Below are positions 22,601 to 34,385 of a DNA stretch of 64,000 bases, piece after piece (the first letter of the stretch is position 1; the number at the start of each line of letters is the position of its first letter). This stretch comes from Cavia porcellus (Eukaryota > Chordata > Mammalia > Rodentia > Caviidae): NCBI RefSeq assembly GCF_034190915.1, contig NW_026947485.1, positions 34,299,519-34,363,518 of the forward strand. The letters are read 5' to 3'. The notes under the pieces are model-generated. The model did no database searches, had not been told where the DNA came from, and saw only the letters and a list, made by a program, of their open reading frames with translations. The position numbers and the translations under genes were made by a program.

Positions 22601-24512
22601 CTCTTGATGCCAGTTGTTGCAAAGAATTTGTGGCTAGTTCTAATCAACTCCATACATGAAAAGTTTTGATAAGAATTTTGATTAGGTATTTTCTAGCTTA
22701 AAGAATTTGTCAATTTATTCCTGCCTTGTCTTTTAAGAAAGTTTTTAAAGGCTGGCAAATATGTATGCATAGGGTTTTACTTTATTAAAACAATGAAAGC
22801 AAAACTGAGAAAATTGTTTTGCAAAAGGCAAATTAACTAGGGATAGTGACTGATATTTGTCTTTTCTAACATTTCTACTTCAATTCATCCAAGAGGAGCA
22901 AGGAGTACCTTATAACAAAAGGAAAAGACAAACAAAAGGAAAAGAATTTCCTTCTTGGATCATATATATTTTTGTCTTCTAACTTATTAATAGTCTTTCA
23001 GTTTTGTTAATAATACTTCTAAAAATCCTAATAGCAAAGCCCTCTATTATTCTTCCTGATTAGAAATGGAGGGGCTGGGGGCAATGACAGGGCCCCAGAA
23101 CAAGACTACCAAACCAGTGAAAGGACACAACAGTGTTAAGCAGACCAGAACAGTATCTCTTTCTCAAGCTGCAGCAGAACTAGAGAACTGCATCCTGGAA
23201 AAACCAAAGAAACAGAATGCCCATGCCTAGAAACTGGTGGCCTGGGTTGTTGGCATATGCATAAATCCTGCCCTTCTAAACTGCATTAGCACAGGAACTG
23301 AGCAAGATCAGAGAACTTGTCAGAATGAATCTCAACAAGTATAGCATGAGTGGATACAAAAGACCAAGAGGGAAAACAGAACAGGCAAGATAAACAGACA
23401 AAGTCATCAGACTTTATTCCCTCATTGACAGGGGAATGCTGAAAAGTCAGTTCTGCATTAGCGGAATCTGTTAGAGAGGTGCCCTGAAATGATGTCCCTT
23501 CCCTCCAACACCTTTGGTAAGGGTCAAGCAATTGCTTTGTAATATATCTGAATTAAGTTAAAGAAAGTCTCGTCTCAAACAAAATGTTAAACATAGCACT
23601 TGGCACAGAGATTCATCTTTGTAAGAACTTGATGACTTTCCCTGTTAGTTCCTGTCTTGTAACAATGTTGAGCTAAAGAAGTCTGTTTGTGTTGCCATCT
23701 AAAACAATCACTGGTATTGTGCACTAAGCACTTGTTCCTATCCTCTCTCTTATTTTCAGCCTTCAGAGGTTCCTATTTCACTGCCCATCTTCATTGGTGT
23801 TGCTGTTTTGACTTTAGAAGACAAGTTGCTTGATCACAACTCTAGACAATTTGTAGTTTACAAAGTCACAGTTTAGAAAAAATGTGTGTAGAGTCCCCTC
23901 TGACACGTGGCTCTTCTCCCTCCAGTTGCTACCTACTGGCTTTCTCATCACCACCTAGTAACAAATGGTCCAGGTGATAATCACAACCATGTCCCCACTG
24001 CGATCAATTTGGTTTTATATGACACATTTGATAAGCTATTTAGCATGTTTCATGCACCAGGCAATGCACTCCATGCTAGAATGATGTCCTGCCTTCTAGA
24101 AGATCACAGTGGGCCAGACTGGAGGGCAAATAGTGCAGTTCCAGATACATGGGATAGAGATAGGATTGGAGAGTGCCTGACCCATCTCCACCAAAAAAAC
24201 ACAGTGCAGTTTTAGAGTGAAGGTGAGGGGAAGAACTGTGTGCCTCAGGTCAGCACATGCAAACAATACCCCAGCCTGTACAGGACAGACTGGCCAGACA
24301 TGGAGATCCATAGGGGACACTTGACAGTTGTTTAGACTGGCCATGGAAACTTAGCCACATATTCTCTAGGTGTCCAATGTGATGTGACATCTCCTGCACC
24401 TATGCCTTGAGAAATCTTGGGATATTAATCACAGGATTTAAGTTATATGCTATACATAAACTTATTCAGTGAAAGCACCAGTTTAACTAACTTATATTTG
24501 TTAAGAATCTCA
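19606..24512. other. Largely unique, non-coding stretch
   Basis: No gene recognised. A MIR relic lies at about 21780-21850. 23280-23530 has an LTR-like look on the minus strand (a GGGAATAAAGTCTGATGAC-type poly-A signal) but could not be assigned. Other open frames are short and lack coding character. Confidence 0.5.
21780..21850 (-). repeat. MIR-like relic
   Basis: CCACATTTTACAGAGGAAAAATCTGAAA followed by a GGCCTAAAGTCAAGAGGCACAG run resembles the reverse strand of the MIR 3' half. Confidence 0.5.
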
Positions 24513-24527
24513 AGAGCTATATTCTTT
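24513..24527. repeat. TSD of short monomer element A (left)
   Basis: AGAGCTATATTCTTT, identical to 25236-25250. Confidence 0.9.
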
Positions 24528-25235
24528 TTTTTTTGAAAGTATACAACAAAACAAGTCAGAATAAAGCCAACTAAGATCATACAGTGAAACTGGTACAGAA
24601 CTTCACAGCATGTTACCGGGATAACAGTAATAGGTATCACAGTATATTTTGTTATCTTTATAATAGTTGTTCTTTCAATCACGTATATCAAAATGAGATG
24701 AAATATAGAACACTATAGAACTTATCAAAATAGAATATTGAATACAGTAGTACCATTAATCAGAAAAGAGCAAAACAGTAGTAAAAATATTTGCCTTCAA
24801 AGAAATGGTAGAAGGAAGCCCCCTTATTAGCTATCGTCAACCTCCCAGGAGATGCTCAGATTTCTGGTTCCCATTTGCTAATGGGTGGGGAGGAGGAGGA
24901 GAAGGATAGGGGAAGTGGGATATTTGACTCTAGGCGATGTAGCAGTAGGTTCACTATTGCTTATGAGAGAGGCAGGATGGTCATATGTTTTCACAGTGTC
25001 CTCAGTTCCAACATGGCGTGGATCTCAGGAGCTGCTGCTGGTTCTCCCCCTGGAAGGGCTGCAGTCGCCCAGACCACCACCGCTTACCAGGGAGGGGAGG
25101 TGCTTGCTTGGCTTCCCAGAGTCCTAAGTTCCAGCATGGCATGGATCTCAGGAGACTCTGCTGGTTCTTCTCCTGTAAGGGCTGCAGTCTGCCACACTGC
25201 CTCTACTTACCAGGGAGGGGAGGTGCTTGCTTGGT
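24528..25235 (-). mobile_element. Short non-autonomous L1-tailed element with 5' monomers, copy A
   Basis: 708 bp flanked by exact 15-bp TSDs. Minus-strand order: two GC-rich tandem units of 123 bp (25235 to about 24998, the outer one truncated to about 115), a short unique centre, and an AT-rich tail whose GATTGAAAGAACAACTATTA, TAAAGATAACAAAATATACTGTGATACC and GTTATCCCGGTAAC runs follow the module pattern of the L1 3' UTR. It ends in an A tract. No ORF of note. Reads as a SINE-sized retroposon with a pol II-type monomer promoter rather than a tRNA promoter. A second copy lies at 29113-29855. Confidence 0.8.
24998..25235 (-). repeat. 123-bp tandem monomers of element A
   Basis: GTCCTCAGTTCCAACATGGC at 24998 and GTCCTAAGTTCCAGCATGGC at 25121 start two units, giving a 123-base period. 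Each contains GGATCTCAGGAG, a CTGCTGGTTCT run and ACCAGGGAGGGGAGGTGCTT. Confidence 0.9.
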
Positions 25236-25250
25236 AGAGCTATATTCTTT
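25236..25250. repeat. TSD of short monomer element A (right)
   Basis: Identical to 24513-24527. Confidence 0.9.
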
Positions 25251-25675
25251 ACCAAGTAATTTAGGACTGGAATTTCAACCCAAATCCATAAATATCACTC
25301 ACTAACTTTGGATTTTTGCATCAGAACATCCTCAAAGCTGCTCTCTGCTATAATCCTTTTGGAACAAAGATATTGGTTTTCATTGAGCACTGAGATAGCT
25401 CAACTAATTGAAGAATGCAAACACTGGAAATATGTGTGGTGTAATGGGGGAAGTCAGAGAAGCACTCCATTAAGAGGGTCAGGTTATAGGAAATCCTACT
25501 ATAGAATGGAAATGGTGCATATAGGTATACTCTGCCAGGGAAATCACAGGATGGACTCATTTTCCTCATAAAAAGTAGCTTTTTTATAATAGAGAAAGAA
25601 CTGGAATAATAAAATAACAAAACAACAAAAAAGTCCAATCAAGGTCAGCCCTAGTTATATTTCATCAAACATATG
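25251..25675. other. Unique, non-coding stretch
   Basis: Nothing recognised. Confidence 0.5.
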
Positions 25676-26085
25676 TGATATGGTTTAGATCTAGAATGTC
25701 CCTTAAAACACTTCTGTATTCAGGGGTAGAAATTATAGAAGAAGATTGCATAATGAGGTGTTATACTCATCAGTGAATTAGTCCACTGAGGAATTCAGAC
25801 CTAAATGTACTGTTAGAAGGTAGAGTATGGTTGGAAGAGGCAGGTCACTGGAAGCATGACCTGGAAAGCTATATCTTCCTCCCTTCTCTTCCTTTCTAGC
25901 TCTGCTCCTTTACCACCATGATCTCAGCAGCTTTCCTATTCTAGAATCCTCCACCATGCTGTTTCTCCCTTGGAACTGGCCAACCATGTGTGGACTGAGA
26001 CCTCTGAAACCATGAGCCAAAAGAAGCCTCTTATCCTTTACATTGAAAGTGTTAGGAATTATGCTCCAGTGATGAAAAAGTGACA
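25676..26085 (+). repeat. 5' LTR of MaLR provirus
   Basis: Starts TGATATGGTTTAGATC, contains GGAAGAGGCAGGTCACTGG, and near its end GTGTGGACTGAGACCTCTGA and GAGCCAAAAGAAGCC. Ends at about ...AAAAAGTGACA. Confidence 0.65.
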
Positions 26086-27547
26086 AAGGCAGATTTTTGT
26101 AACAAGAGTGGGATTGTTACTAATCATATGGTTTGTAATTGGTTATAATTGGTTCTTAGGGGGAGTATGGAAAAATTTGGAGATGCTGGCTAGCAAAGTT
26201 TTAGAGTGCTATAAGCCAGATTTGATGGGAGATTCTTGGAGGAGTTTAGAAGAATGGGATGCTGATAAAATGCAGATAGAAATGAAGATCAGGCTCAAGA
26301 GATGTCAGCTGAAAACAAGGACTGCATTGGCAATTAGACACCTGGCACAAGGCAATGTATGTTATGCTCTGCTTGAAAATTTGTCTGTATTTTGCCTACT
26401 CCCTTGGGCTTTGTAGAAGATTGAGGTGAAAGGCAGCGGATGAATTAATCTGGCAGAGGAAATTTCATGGCAGCCCAGTGTTCAAGTTTGGGCATGACTA
26501 ATGTTGATAACGTTTAGTTAGATCTACGGGAAGAATCAATAATGAATGATTTGAAAGGTTTTGAGTTTCACTAAAAAGGATGCACCTGTATAGTTATTAC
26601 AAAAAGCCATGGCTGCTAGGAAGAAATCATTATTAAATTTAATTATTATTATTATCCAAGTACTTTACTTGGATTGTTTGAGGGCATCAGGGATCAGCAA
26701 GATCTCACCCTTCACTGGCCAGGGGTGTAAAGGGGTAAACTCCTGTGAAAGACAGCTCTGAGAAGAGAACTCTAGGGTACCTTACTTGAGAAGGGCCACC
26801 TAGGAAATCAGCTTCCTAGGATTCCATTCATTGCTAAACCATCTGGACACTCAGAGGCTTTTATAGCTCTGATAGAAGGGGGCCTTGGTACTACCCAAGC
26901 TGGGAGCAGACGTAGGCATCATCCACTTGATGCTGGTTTTTCAAGCATGCAAAGTTATGTAGTCATGGAGACTTCCACCCAGATTTCAGAAAAAGGCCTG
27001 GGAAGCCAGGTAATATGCTCCTGTGAGGCCAAAGTATGAACTTCTGACAGTAACCTGAAAGTAGCGTAGAGAACTTAGGAATTTGGAGGTGCAGAGAACA
27101 TGGAATATCAGCTAAGAAAAGCCACAAACAGTGGGCAGACTTACCTGGAGAGAAGCCATGAAAGCCCCACCCAGAAATGCTGTCAGAATGGGACACCCAA
27201 ATCCCTTGGAGGTCAGATCTCACCATAACTTTCTCTTGGTGCTGGAAACTGAATTATAGGATCTAATGTTTGTCCTGTTGGTTGTCAGTATTGCTTTTGT
27301 CCCCTTCCTTTCTATCCCCATATTTCTTCCTTTTGGAATGGGAATATTTACCCTGTGCCATTGTACGCTATAAGCGTTTATCTTTTAAATTTAACAATGG
27401 TTCACAGCTAAGAGTTTGCCTTATGTTTCAGAGGAGACTTTGAACAGCAATGCTAAAACTGTTAAGACTTTGGCAACTTTTAGAGATGAACTAAATTTAT
27501 ATTGCATAAAGAAATGGATGGGTATCTTTTGAGAGTCACGGGCAGAA

Positions 27548-27946
27548 TGTATGATTTAGATCTTGAATATTCTTCAAATCCCTCATGTGTTCAGAGGTGG
27601 GGCCTGTGGAAGGTGGTTGTATTATGGAAATACCTACACATAATTGGATTAATATATTGAAGTGTTCAGAGCTAGAAGAGCTGTTAGGAGATGGAGTGTG
27701 GTCAGAAAAGGCAGGTCACCAGAGATGTGACCTGGAAGGACATGTCTCTTCCCCAGCTCCTCCTTTTTCTCAGTCACCATGACATGAGCTCGTTTTCATC
27801 TACTGACGCCTTCCCTCATGTTGTTTCTGCCTTAGAGCCAGCTGTTTCTAGAATGGACCCACTGAAAATGTGAGTCAAAATAAACCCCTCCTCCTCTAAA
27901 TTGTGGATGTCAAATACTGTATCCAGAAACAGGAAAGTGACTAACA
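27548..27946 (+). repeat. 3' LTR of MaLR provirus
   Basis: TGTATGATTTAGATCTTGAA start, TCATGTGTTCAGAGGTGGGG, AAAGGCAGGTCACCAGAG, GAGTCAAAATAAACCCCTCC (poly-A signal region), and end GGAAAGTGACTAACA. Module order matches the LTR at 25676. Confidence 0.65.
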
Positions 27947-29095
27947 AACTAGGCAAACTTTTCACTGCCCGCATAATGCAAAAAGGCACCAAAATACAAC
28001 ACATTCACTGAGTTTGTCATATTTACTATTACTCTCAAATTAATAGGCTCTATAGGAAAGTAGAATCAACAAAAAAATTTTGCTTTAAAAACAATTAAAA
28101 AGTTGATCTACACAACCTCAGCAATATATTTTTTGAGTCAACATAAGGGTATTTAAAAGTAAGTCTCCATTAGATAATTTATTGTGCTTTTGTAGTGAAA
28201 TTAGACATGAGAGGACCACAAAGGAATCCGTAGACAATTCTTCCCTCTTCATCACCATTTCCTTTTTCAATATTGAACACAGTAGTCTCTAAACCGGAGC
28301 TTTAACAAAGGGTCCCAGAGGCTGATAATATTTTTTAAAAAGACACAATGCGTATATAACTGAATCTATTGCAAGAATTCCATAGTGGATTGACACAGTG
28401 GACTAGTTGTCTTGTTGTCTTGTAGATGAGCTAGTCCTGTCTCTTACTTGCTCAATTTGATCACTACTATTGAAAATGAATACAAAGGGAAGATCTGGTG
28501 TGCCCCTATACTACTACCAAAGATATGGATTCTCCAGTTATGGGGTAAAAGGTTTAAGTTAAAATTAATGATAAATAAAAGAAAAATAAGATTATTATTG
28601 AGAAGAAGAATAAATACTTTGGAAAGGCTTAGAGCAAGAGAACAGCTTTAGCATGTATGACCCTTGGCTAGAATGACTGTCTGCTCAGGAATGTTCTCTT
28701 TTAAAGAACTAACAAGTTATGTCATGGTCAAACTGACTAGTCTGTTAAGGATTTAGATTATCAAAACCTATTAACATATTTTTCACTATAACTGGAAAAA
28801 ATTGATCAATAATCATCAAACACTGTATGATCATTAATGATAGAAAACTATCCTTTTCATGTCCCATCAGTAGTAGAATACATGTAAAAAATTGGTTGCA
28901 GTGGGTAGGAAATGCCTGAAGAAGGAAAGGAACAGTTAGGACACTTGGATCACTGACAAACACCACTAATGTGTAAAATCACTAGTGAGCCTCCATTCTT
29001 GAGAGTGAAGGCCAGCAATTCACTACAGATGGTTATGAGGAGCATTAGCATGCATGAAGCAAAATTTACATAAAAGTGATGCCTAAGCTCTTTTC
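27947..29095. other. Unique, non-coding stretch
   Basis: No gene or repeat recognised. Confidence 0.5.
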
Positions 29096-29112
29096 AAAAA
29101 AAGGTTGCAATT
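29096..29112. repeat. TSD of short monomer element B (left)
   Basis: AAAAAAAGGTTGCAATT; matches 29856-29872 with one difference. Confidence 0.75.
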
Positions 29113-29855
29113 GGCCATATTGGAATGTAGGACTATGGGAAATCAAGCGAGCAGCTCCCCTCCCTGATAAGTGGCTGCAGTGTGGCAGACTACGGCCCCT
29201 CCATGGGGAGAACCACCAGTGTCTTCTGAGATTCACACAATGTTGGAACTTAGGACACTGGGAAACCAAGCAACCAGCCTGCCTCCCTCCTAAGCAATAG
29301 TGAACCTACTGGTGCACGGCCTAGAGTCAAACATCCCACTCCCTTATCCCCCTTCTCCTGCCCCCTGTTAGCAAATGGGAACCAGAAATCTGAGCATCTC
29401 CTGGGAGGTTGACCATAGCAAGTAAGGGGGATTTCCTTCTACCATCTCTCTCTTTTTTTTTTTTTTTAAATCGGTACCAGGGATCGAACTCAGGACTGCC
29501 TGCTTGCAAGGCAGGCACTTATGCCGCTGAGCTAAATCCCCAGCCCCCTTCTACCATCTCTTTGAAGGCACATATTTTTATTACTGTTTTGCTTTATTCT
29601 GATTAATGGTACTGCTCTATTCAATATTATGTTTTGAGAAGTTCTCTAATGTTCTGTATTTCATTTTATTTTGCTCTACGTGATTGAAAGAACAACTATT
29701 GTAAAGATAACGAAATATGCTGTGATACCCATTACTGTTATTCCAGTAACCTACTGTGAAGTTCTGTGTCAATTTCACTACCCAGTCTCAATTGGCTTTA
29801 TTCTGTCTTGTTCTGTTGTATTTTACTACTTTCAAAGTAAAAAAAAAAAAAAATT
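29113..29855 (+). mobile_element. Short non-autonomous L1-tailed element with 5' monomers, copy B
   Basis: Same structure as 24528-25235 but on the plus strand. Starts GGCCATATTGGAATGTAGGA; the monomer phase recurs at 29243 (ATGTTGGAACTTAGGACACTG), 123 bases after the first at 29120. The central part (AAATGGGAACCAGAAATCTG, GAGCATCTCCTGGGAGGTTGA) and tail match copy A. Interrupted by an ID SINE at 29450-29546. Ends in poly-A at about 29840-29855. Confidence 0.8.
29450..29546 (-). mobile_element. ID SINE inserted in element B
   Basis: Minus strand reads GGGGGCTGGGGATTTAGCTC...GAGTTCGATCCCTGGTACCG plus an A tail. Flanked by exact 15-bp TSDs CCTTCTACCATCTCT at 29435-29449 and 29547-29561. Intact A and B boxes. 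Confidence 0.95.
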
Positions 29856-29872
29856 AAAAAAAGGTTGGAATT
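29856..29872. repeat. TSD of short monomer element B (right)
   Basis: AAAAAAAGGTTGGAATT; one difference from 29096-29112. Confidence 0.75.
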
Positions 29873-30965
29873 TTCAGCAAATGTGTCCTATCTTATGTCT
29901 TTTGAAAAGAAAATCTCCAAAGTAATCATGAAACACTCAAAACTCGACAGTATATACTCATGAATGCCCAATACTTTCAACACTTAGCCTGAGGAACTCA
30001 CTGTGCAGTAGGAATCTGTGACCAAGTTCAAAAATGTCTATTGCAGAAGGAACCTGCCTTGGAGGCAGGGATTGCCGTCCCTTTCCTGGCTGAGATGTGC
30101 CGGATATCAAGTGTGATCTGAAAACCTCACCCAGCACCTTGTCCAGGAAGGCTGGTTTTGAGGGCAGCACACACCTGGCTTGCCAGACCTGTAATACAGC
30201 ACACTGCTGATCCTAAGGTCTTGCTTCTAGGAGACATGGGCCTAATTTTAACACTGGGCATATAAAATTTACAGTCATTCAGAACAAATGTGGAACTCAA
30301 GTGCATGTCCAGGCACAGATCAAAGCAATTTTCAGATGCTGGAAATTTTTTTTAGGAAAGCAGGACTTCAGCTCTATTCCAGGACCTTAGTCAGACCCTG
30401 TACTTTCATGGAGTTAGTTCCCAGGTGATTTCTGTTGACTGGTAAGTTTGAGGAGTAGACTGTGACCACCATCCCATTGCCTATGTGCTACCCAAAATAT
30501 ACTCCACTCCCTGTCCTCAGCCTCCACCCATTCACATACCTTCTAGCAGCACAGAAAAAGGCACCTGCAGGTTTCATGTTCCAGAGAAGGGGCGGTTATT
30601 GTGGGCAGATTTGAGATTTCCTCTGCAGGTGACTGTGTTTCCAACCAGTCACCTCTATTTGTCTTGGAGTGCTAATTGGTCAAAGGAACACTGGGACAAG
30701 ATGACCCAAAGAAATTCAAAATCTATTCATGCCCACAGTTCACAATCTAGAGCTGGTTTGCACAAGTAGAGAAATTTGTGACTTTAGAATATAAAAGAAT
30801 TACTCTTTCTGCTAGCACAGGATAAAATGCTTCTCTCTCTTTTTTCTTTCTTTCTCTCTTTTTTCCTCTGTCTCTTTCTTTCGTTTTCTTTGTCTTTCAT
30901 AGTTATCATGACTTAGGACCTGTTAGGCTCCTTCCTGGGTGTCCAGGGGTTGTCAAGAATGATTT
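29873..30965. other. Unique, non-coding stretch
   Basis: No gene recognised. A pyrimidine-rich (T/C) tract lies at about 30825-30900. Confidence 0.5.
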
Positions 30966-30967
30966 CT

Positions 30968-31050
30968 TGGGCTGGGGATGTAGCTCAGAGGCACAAATGC
31001 CTGCTTCAAGCACAAGGTCATGAGTTTGAATTCTGGTACAACAAAAAAAA
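30968..31050 (+). mobile_element. ID SINE
   Basis: GGGCTGGGGATGTAGCTCAG, then TCATGAGTTTGAATTCTGGTA and an A tail. A and B boxes recognisable but mutated. Confidence 0.9.
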
Positions 31051-33530
31051 TTTCTGGTAGAGAAGGTGCCATTAGCTTCCTGTTGAGAAATCAAAAAGTT
31101 AAGCAAATATATCTTGAAGAGCAAGTGAGTACTGTGAGTTCTTTCAAGGAATACGTGTCTTTTGTATTGCTCTCTTTTAGAATATAGGTTTAGACTTGTT
31201 TTGGTGACAGTTTGTCAGGATTCTCAAATGGGACCTTGCAGGTAGCCCCTGAGGTGGGACTGTGTTGAAGAAGGACTGTTCCTGGTTGAATTTATAGTGC
31301 TGAGCTAGAAAACCATGAGGCCACTGTGAGGATGTTTTGGGACGGAACAAAGGCACCGGGGGAAGGGGCGCTGTGGGCTCAAGACACAGTGGAGACCAGG
31401 GCCTGCTGAAGCCCCTGCCTGCCGTTCCCCCTGTCTTTATGCTTTCTTTTCCTTCTTTTCAGATGAGAGGAAACAAAATAAAACAGAAATACCTGTGTAA
31501 ATTCTAGGAACCTGTAGTCAGGACCTCTCCAGATCCCCACGGAGTATATTTTGTAGGTTTCTTTCTTTTTTCTTGCCTCTGCCATAATCCCTGTCTTTCC
31601 TTGTCTGTGCGCCTATGTGCTGTATTTCTTTCTGTTTCTCTCTGGTTTTGTAGGTCACCCACCCCATCACCCTCTGTATTCCTCTTCAGTCTCATGGAGC
31701 GCTTTCTTGTTTCCTGCAGGCTGATAAGTGCTCCGGTCTACAGCTTCTGCAATCCTGCTCTCTCTAGTACTCACACTTTCAGGCCTCCCAAACCCAGCTC
31801 CAGTGCCTATAGGTTCTCTGCTCCTTTCTTCATAATGAAAGCCATTAAAACTTGTTGACAAAGGTATTTTTCTGCCCATAGTGGTCATTATTGGCCTTTT
31901 CCCCCTATATTTCCCTATATTCCCTATATTGAATCTTCTGCTAGGTCTATCTGTGTACTTCCTTGTAAAGTATAGTTTTGGTAATGAACCTTCCAAGTCA
32001 GATAAGCAAGAACACTCAGTACTCATTATCTGATCACTTTCTAAGCAGTGTTCCCTACTCTCCCCAATCCTCTAGCTGAGATCCAGTCACTCTTGTCAGT
32101 CTTCTGCAAGAAACCTGTTAGGTCTGTTTAGACAGAATGCTCTCTACTCCCAATGTCTCCTCTTAGTCACTGTCCACCCACTGACCCTGAAATTGCTGTA
32201 AGTTCTTTCTTGCCCATGGTGTTGCAGAGCTGAGCTCAGTATTTCTCTTCCTCTGTAGAAACCTGTTGCAGTGACCCCTGTATCTATTTTGATAGTCTTA
32301 AATAATGTCTTCCTTCCTATTCCTTAATATGTGTCTCAATAATTTTTAACATTATACACATTAAGCCTTGTGATCCATGAACCTGTGATGGTCTGTGGAT
32401 CTATCATCTACCTCTTTTAAGACATTTCCATTTAAAAGCCTAGACTGAATTGAAATCTTGAGAGTGAATTGATGGCAAAGGTTTGACCGTAGAAGAGACT
32501 TTGCAATTCCTGCTATAAAGAAGTCTAGATTCCAAGGAAATGTATAATGGAAAGAGGGTACTAAGTATTTCATTCATCTCAGGGATATTTGTCTATATTT
32601 TTTCCCTTTGAATTTTCCTACCTGGAATATGTTGGGTGGGTCTAAGCTGTAAATCAGTGGATATTAGGCTTTAAAGTTAGAATGTTAGTGCTGTCAAAAC
32701 TATAATTGTGGGTTATTGGGAGTACATAGACACAAGGAACGATTGAAGCTATGAACGTTAAATTATTGACATGATATCAGGATCTCTGAGGTTGTCTTCC
32801 ATTCTAGACCAATGAAAATAGGTCCAAGATTTAGAAGAGAAGCATTTGTGTAACATTAATGGATGACATTAAGAAAAAGAAAAATAAAGAGGGCAAATTC
32901 AGACAGCTTATCTTCCAATAAAAATAATTTGGACAGCGATAGGAAAAAGACCTTCATGAATACAACCATCCAGTAACTTGCTGATCATGGCGATACTAAC
33001 TTTGGCAGGGGGACATGTGAAGATAAAGTAGTCCCTAGGTTCTGAGGTATCCAACAGCAGGGTCCATCAATATTGTATGGAAAAGAACATATGCGGCTAG
33101 GTTAGAGCAAGGTAGGCATCAAAAAGTCAACAAAGGCTTGGACCTGGATCCTGGGGCTGGATATACCCACAAAATCCATGAGATCATAAGGAATCCTAAG
33201 GATATGAGAAAACACCACGTTATCATAGATGGGATCTGAGTTGGAAGAAACTTTTATTTAATATTAAGGAACAAGCGATCTCTAGAAAGCAGAAAGACTT
33301 GAGGATATACAAAGATTAGTCATTACCATCCATATAATATATATATATATATGTACATATATATATTATCCAATAAAAATATCCTAAGTCTAAACTGTTC
33401 TGGATTTAAAATATGTATACTTAGCTGGTTACTTCTCTCTGAGAGTCTCTCATTAGCTGTAAATCAAGGAGTCTGACCAGATATTATTTTAATGTGCTTC
33501 CAACAATGATGGGGTGAAATATATGGAAAA
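31051..33530. other. Unique or unclassified repeat-derived stretch
   Basis: No gene recognised. 31560-32345 is pyrimidine-rich with several exon-like CAG and polypyrimidine stretches but no sustained coding frame; it may be an old unclassified repeat. A short (AT)n tract lies at about 33337-33367. Confidence 0.4.
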
Positions 33531-33532
33531 AC

Positions 33533-33650
33533 TATTGGGCATGGTGGTGCATGCTAGTAATCTCAGCACTCATGAGACTGAGGCAAAAGGATTTCTTCAA
33601 GTTTGAGGTCAGCCTGAACTGTATAGTGAAGAGCAAGAGAGAGACAGAGA
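33533..33650 (+). mobile_element. B1 SINE
   Basis: GGGCATGGTGGTGCATGCTA, ATCTCAGCACTCATGAGACTGAGG, GGTCAGCCTGAACTGTATAG: the 7SL-derived B1 order. Followed by a GA-rich simple repeat to about 33720. Confidence 0.85.
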
Positions 33651-33725
33651 GAGAGAAGAAGAGGCAGAGGGAAGAAGAAGGAGGAGCAGGGTGAGAAGAA
33701 GAAAGGAGGAGGAGAGAAAGAAGAG
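33651..33725. repeat. (GA/GAA)-rich simple repeat
   Basis: Purine-only run of GAGA, GAAGAAG and GGAGGAG expanding from the B1 tail. Confidence 0.9.
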
Positions 33726-34264
33726 AGAAATCAATAAAACTAAATACAATAAAGAAGACAAAAGTAACAAGAATCACCAAAGAGGAGTTAAGCTTAAATT
33801 TCTTAAGTGAGTAGGACATGGTCACTTGTCAGGAAAACTCTTACTGTGATGACCAACCACCCTGGTTTGACAGGATCTAAGGACCATAATATTTTCAATT
33901 TTTAAATCAGGAACATTTCAGAGAAAAATAAATGAGATGAATTTGTACTTATGACTTCAGCTCTCCAGATTACATTGCAGTAAAAAATAGGGATATTAGC
34001 TAGGTAGTTAATACAAATAAATTGGAATTTGATAAATGAAGAAGGATACATTTCAGAAATGGATAGCACTATATAGTAAAAAGAAAGAAGTTTCCTAAAC
34101 AAGAAATTTATAAATCTCAGAGAAAATTTGTGTGAAATTAAAAGAAGAAAAAGTAGATAAATTACTATAGGGAACATATTTTCAAAACCTCAACCAGATA
34201 TACAATATGCATAATAGCTTACCAGGGCAGCTATTCAAAAAACTCTAAAACAGTACTTTTTAAA
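33726..34264. other. Unique, non-coding stretch
   Basis: AT-rich; nothing recognised. Confidence 0.5.
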
Positions 34265-34274
34265 TTTTGAGTTG

Positions 34275-34385
34275 GGGGCTGGGGATTTAGCTCAGCGGCA
34301 TAGGCGCCTGCCTTGCAAGCAGGCAGTCGTGAGTTCGATCCCTGGTACCGATAAAAATGAAAAAAGACAAAAAAAAAAAAAGATG
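34275..34385 (+). mobile_element. ID SINE, young
   Basis: GGGGCTGGGGATTTAGCTCA...GAGTTCGATCCCTGGTACCG, A tail at 34356-34382, TSD TTTTGAGTTG at 34265-34274 and 34386-34395. Both pol III boxes (TAGCTCAGCGG and GTTCGATCC) are intact. Confidence 0.95.

Larger units (their letters stand above)
25676..27946 (+). mobile_element. MaLR provirus with both LTRs
   Basis: Two related LTRs in the same orientation (25676-26085 and 27548-27946) enclose about 1.46 kb. The sequence just after the first LTR, with GTAACAAGAGTGGGATTGTT and later GTATGGAAAAATTTGG, resembles the start of the MST/THE1-type internal region. MaLRs are non-autonomous relatives of ERV-L whose internal region carries little coding sequence, and none is visible here. 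Confidence 0.65.

Noticed and set aside
23280..23531. Possible LTR on the minus strand
   Set aside because: There is a poly-A-like signal but no TG...CA ends, no TSD and no family match I could recognise; left unassigned.
24998..25235. Tandem units read as a CRISPR-like or satellite array
   Set aside because: Only two 123-bp units, no spacers, eukaryotic context, and the array ends exactly at a retroposon TSD.
31601..31858. Open frame of 85 aa following AG-like acceptors
   Set aside because: No homology recognised, Ser/Pro/Phe-rich composition from a pyrimidine-rich tract, no matching donor and no continuing exon.
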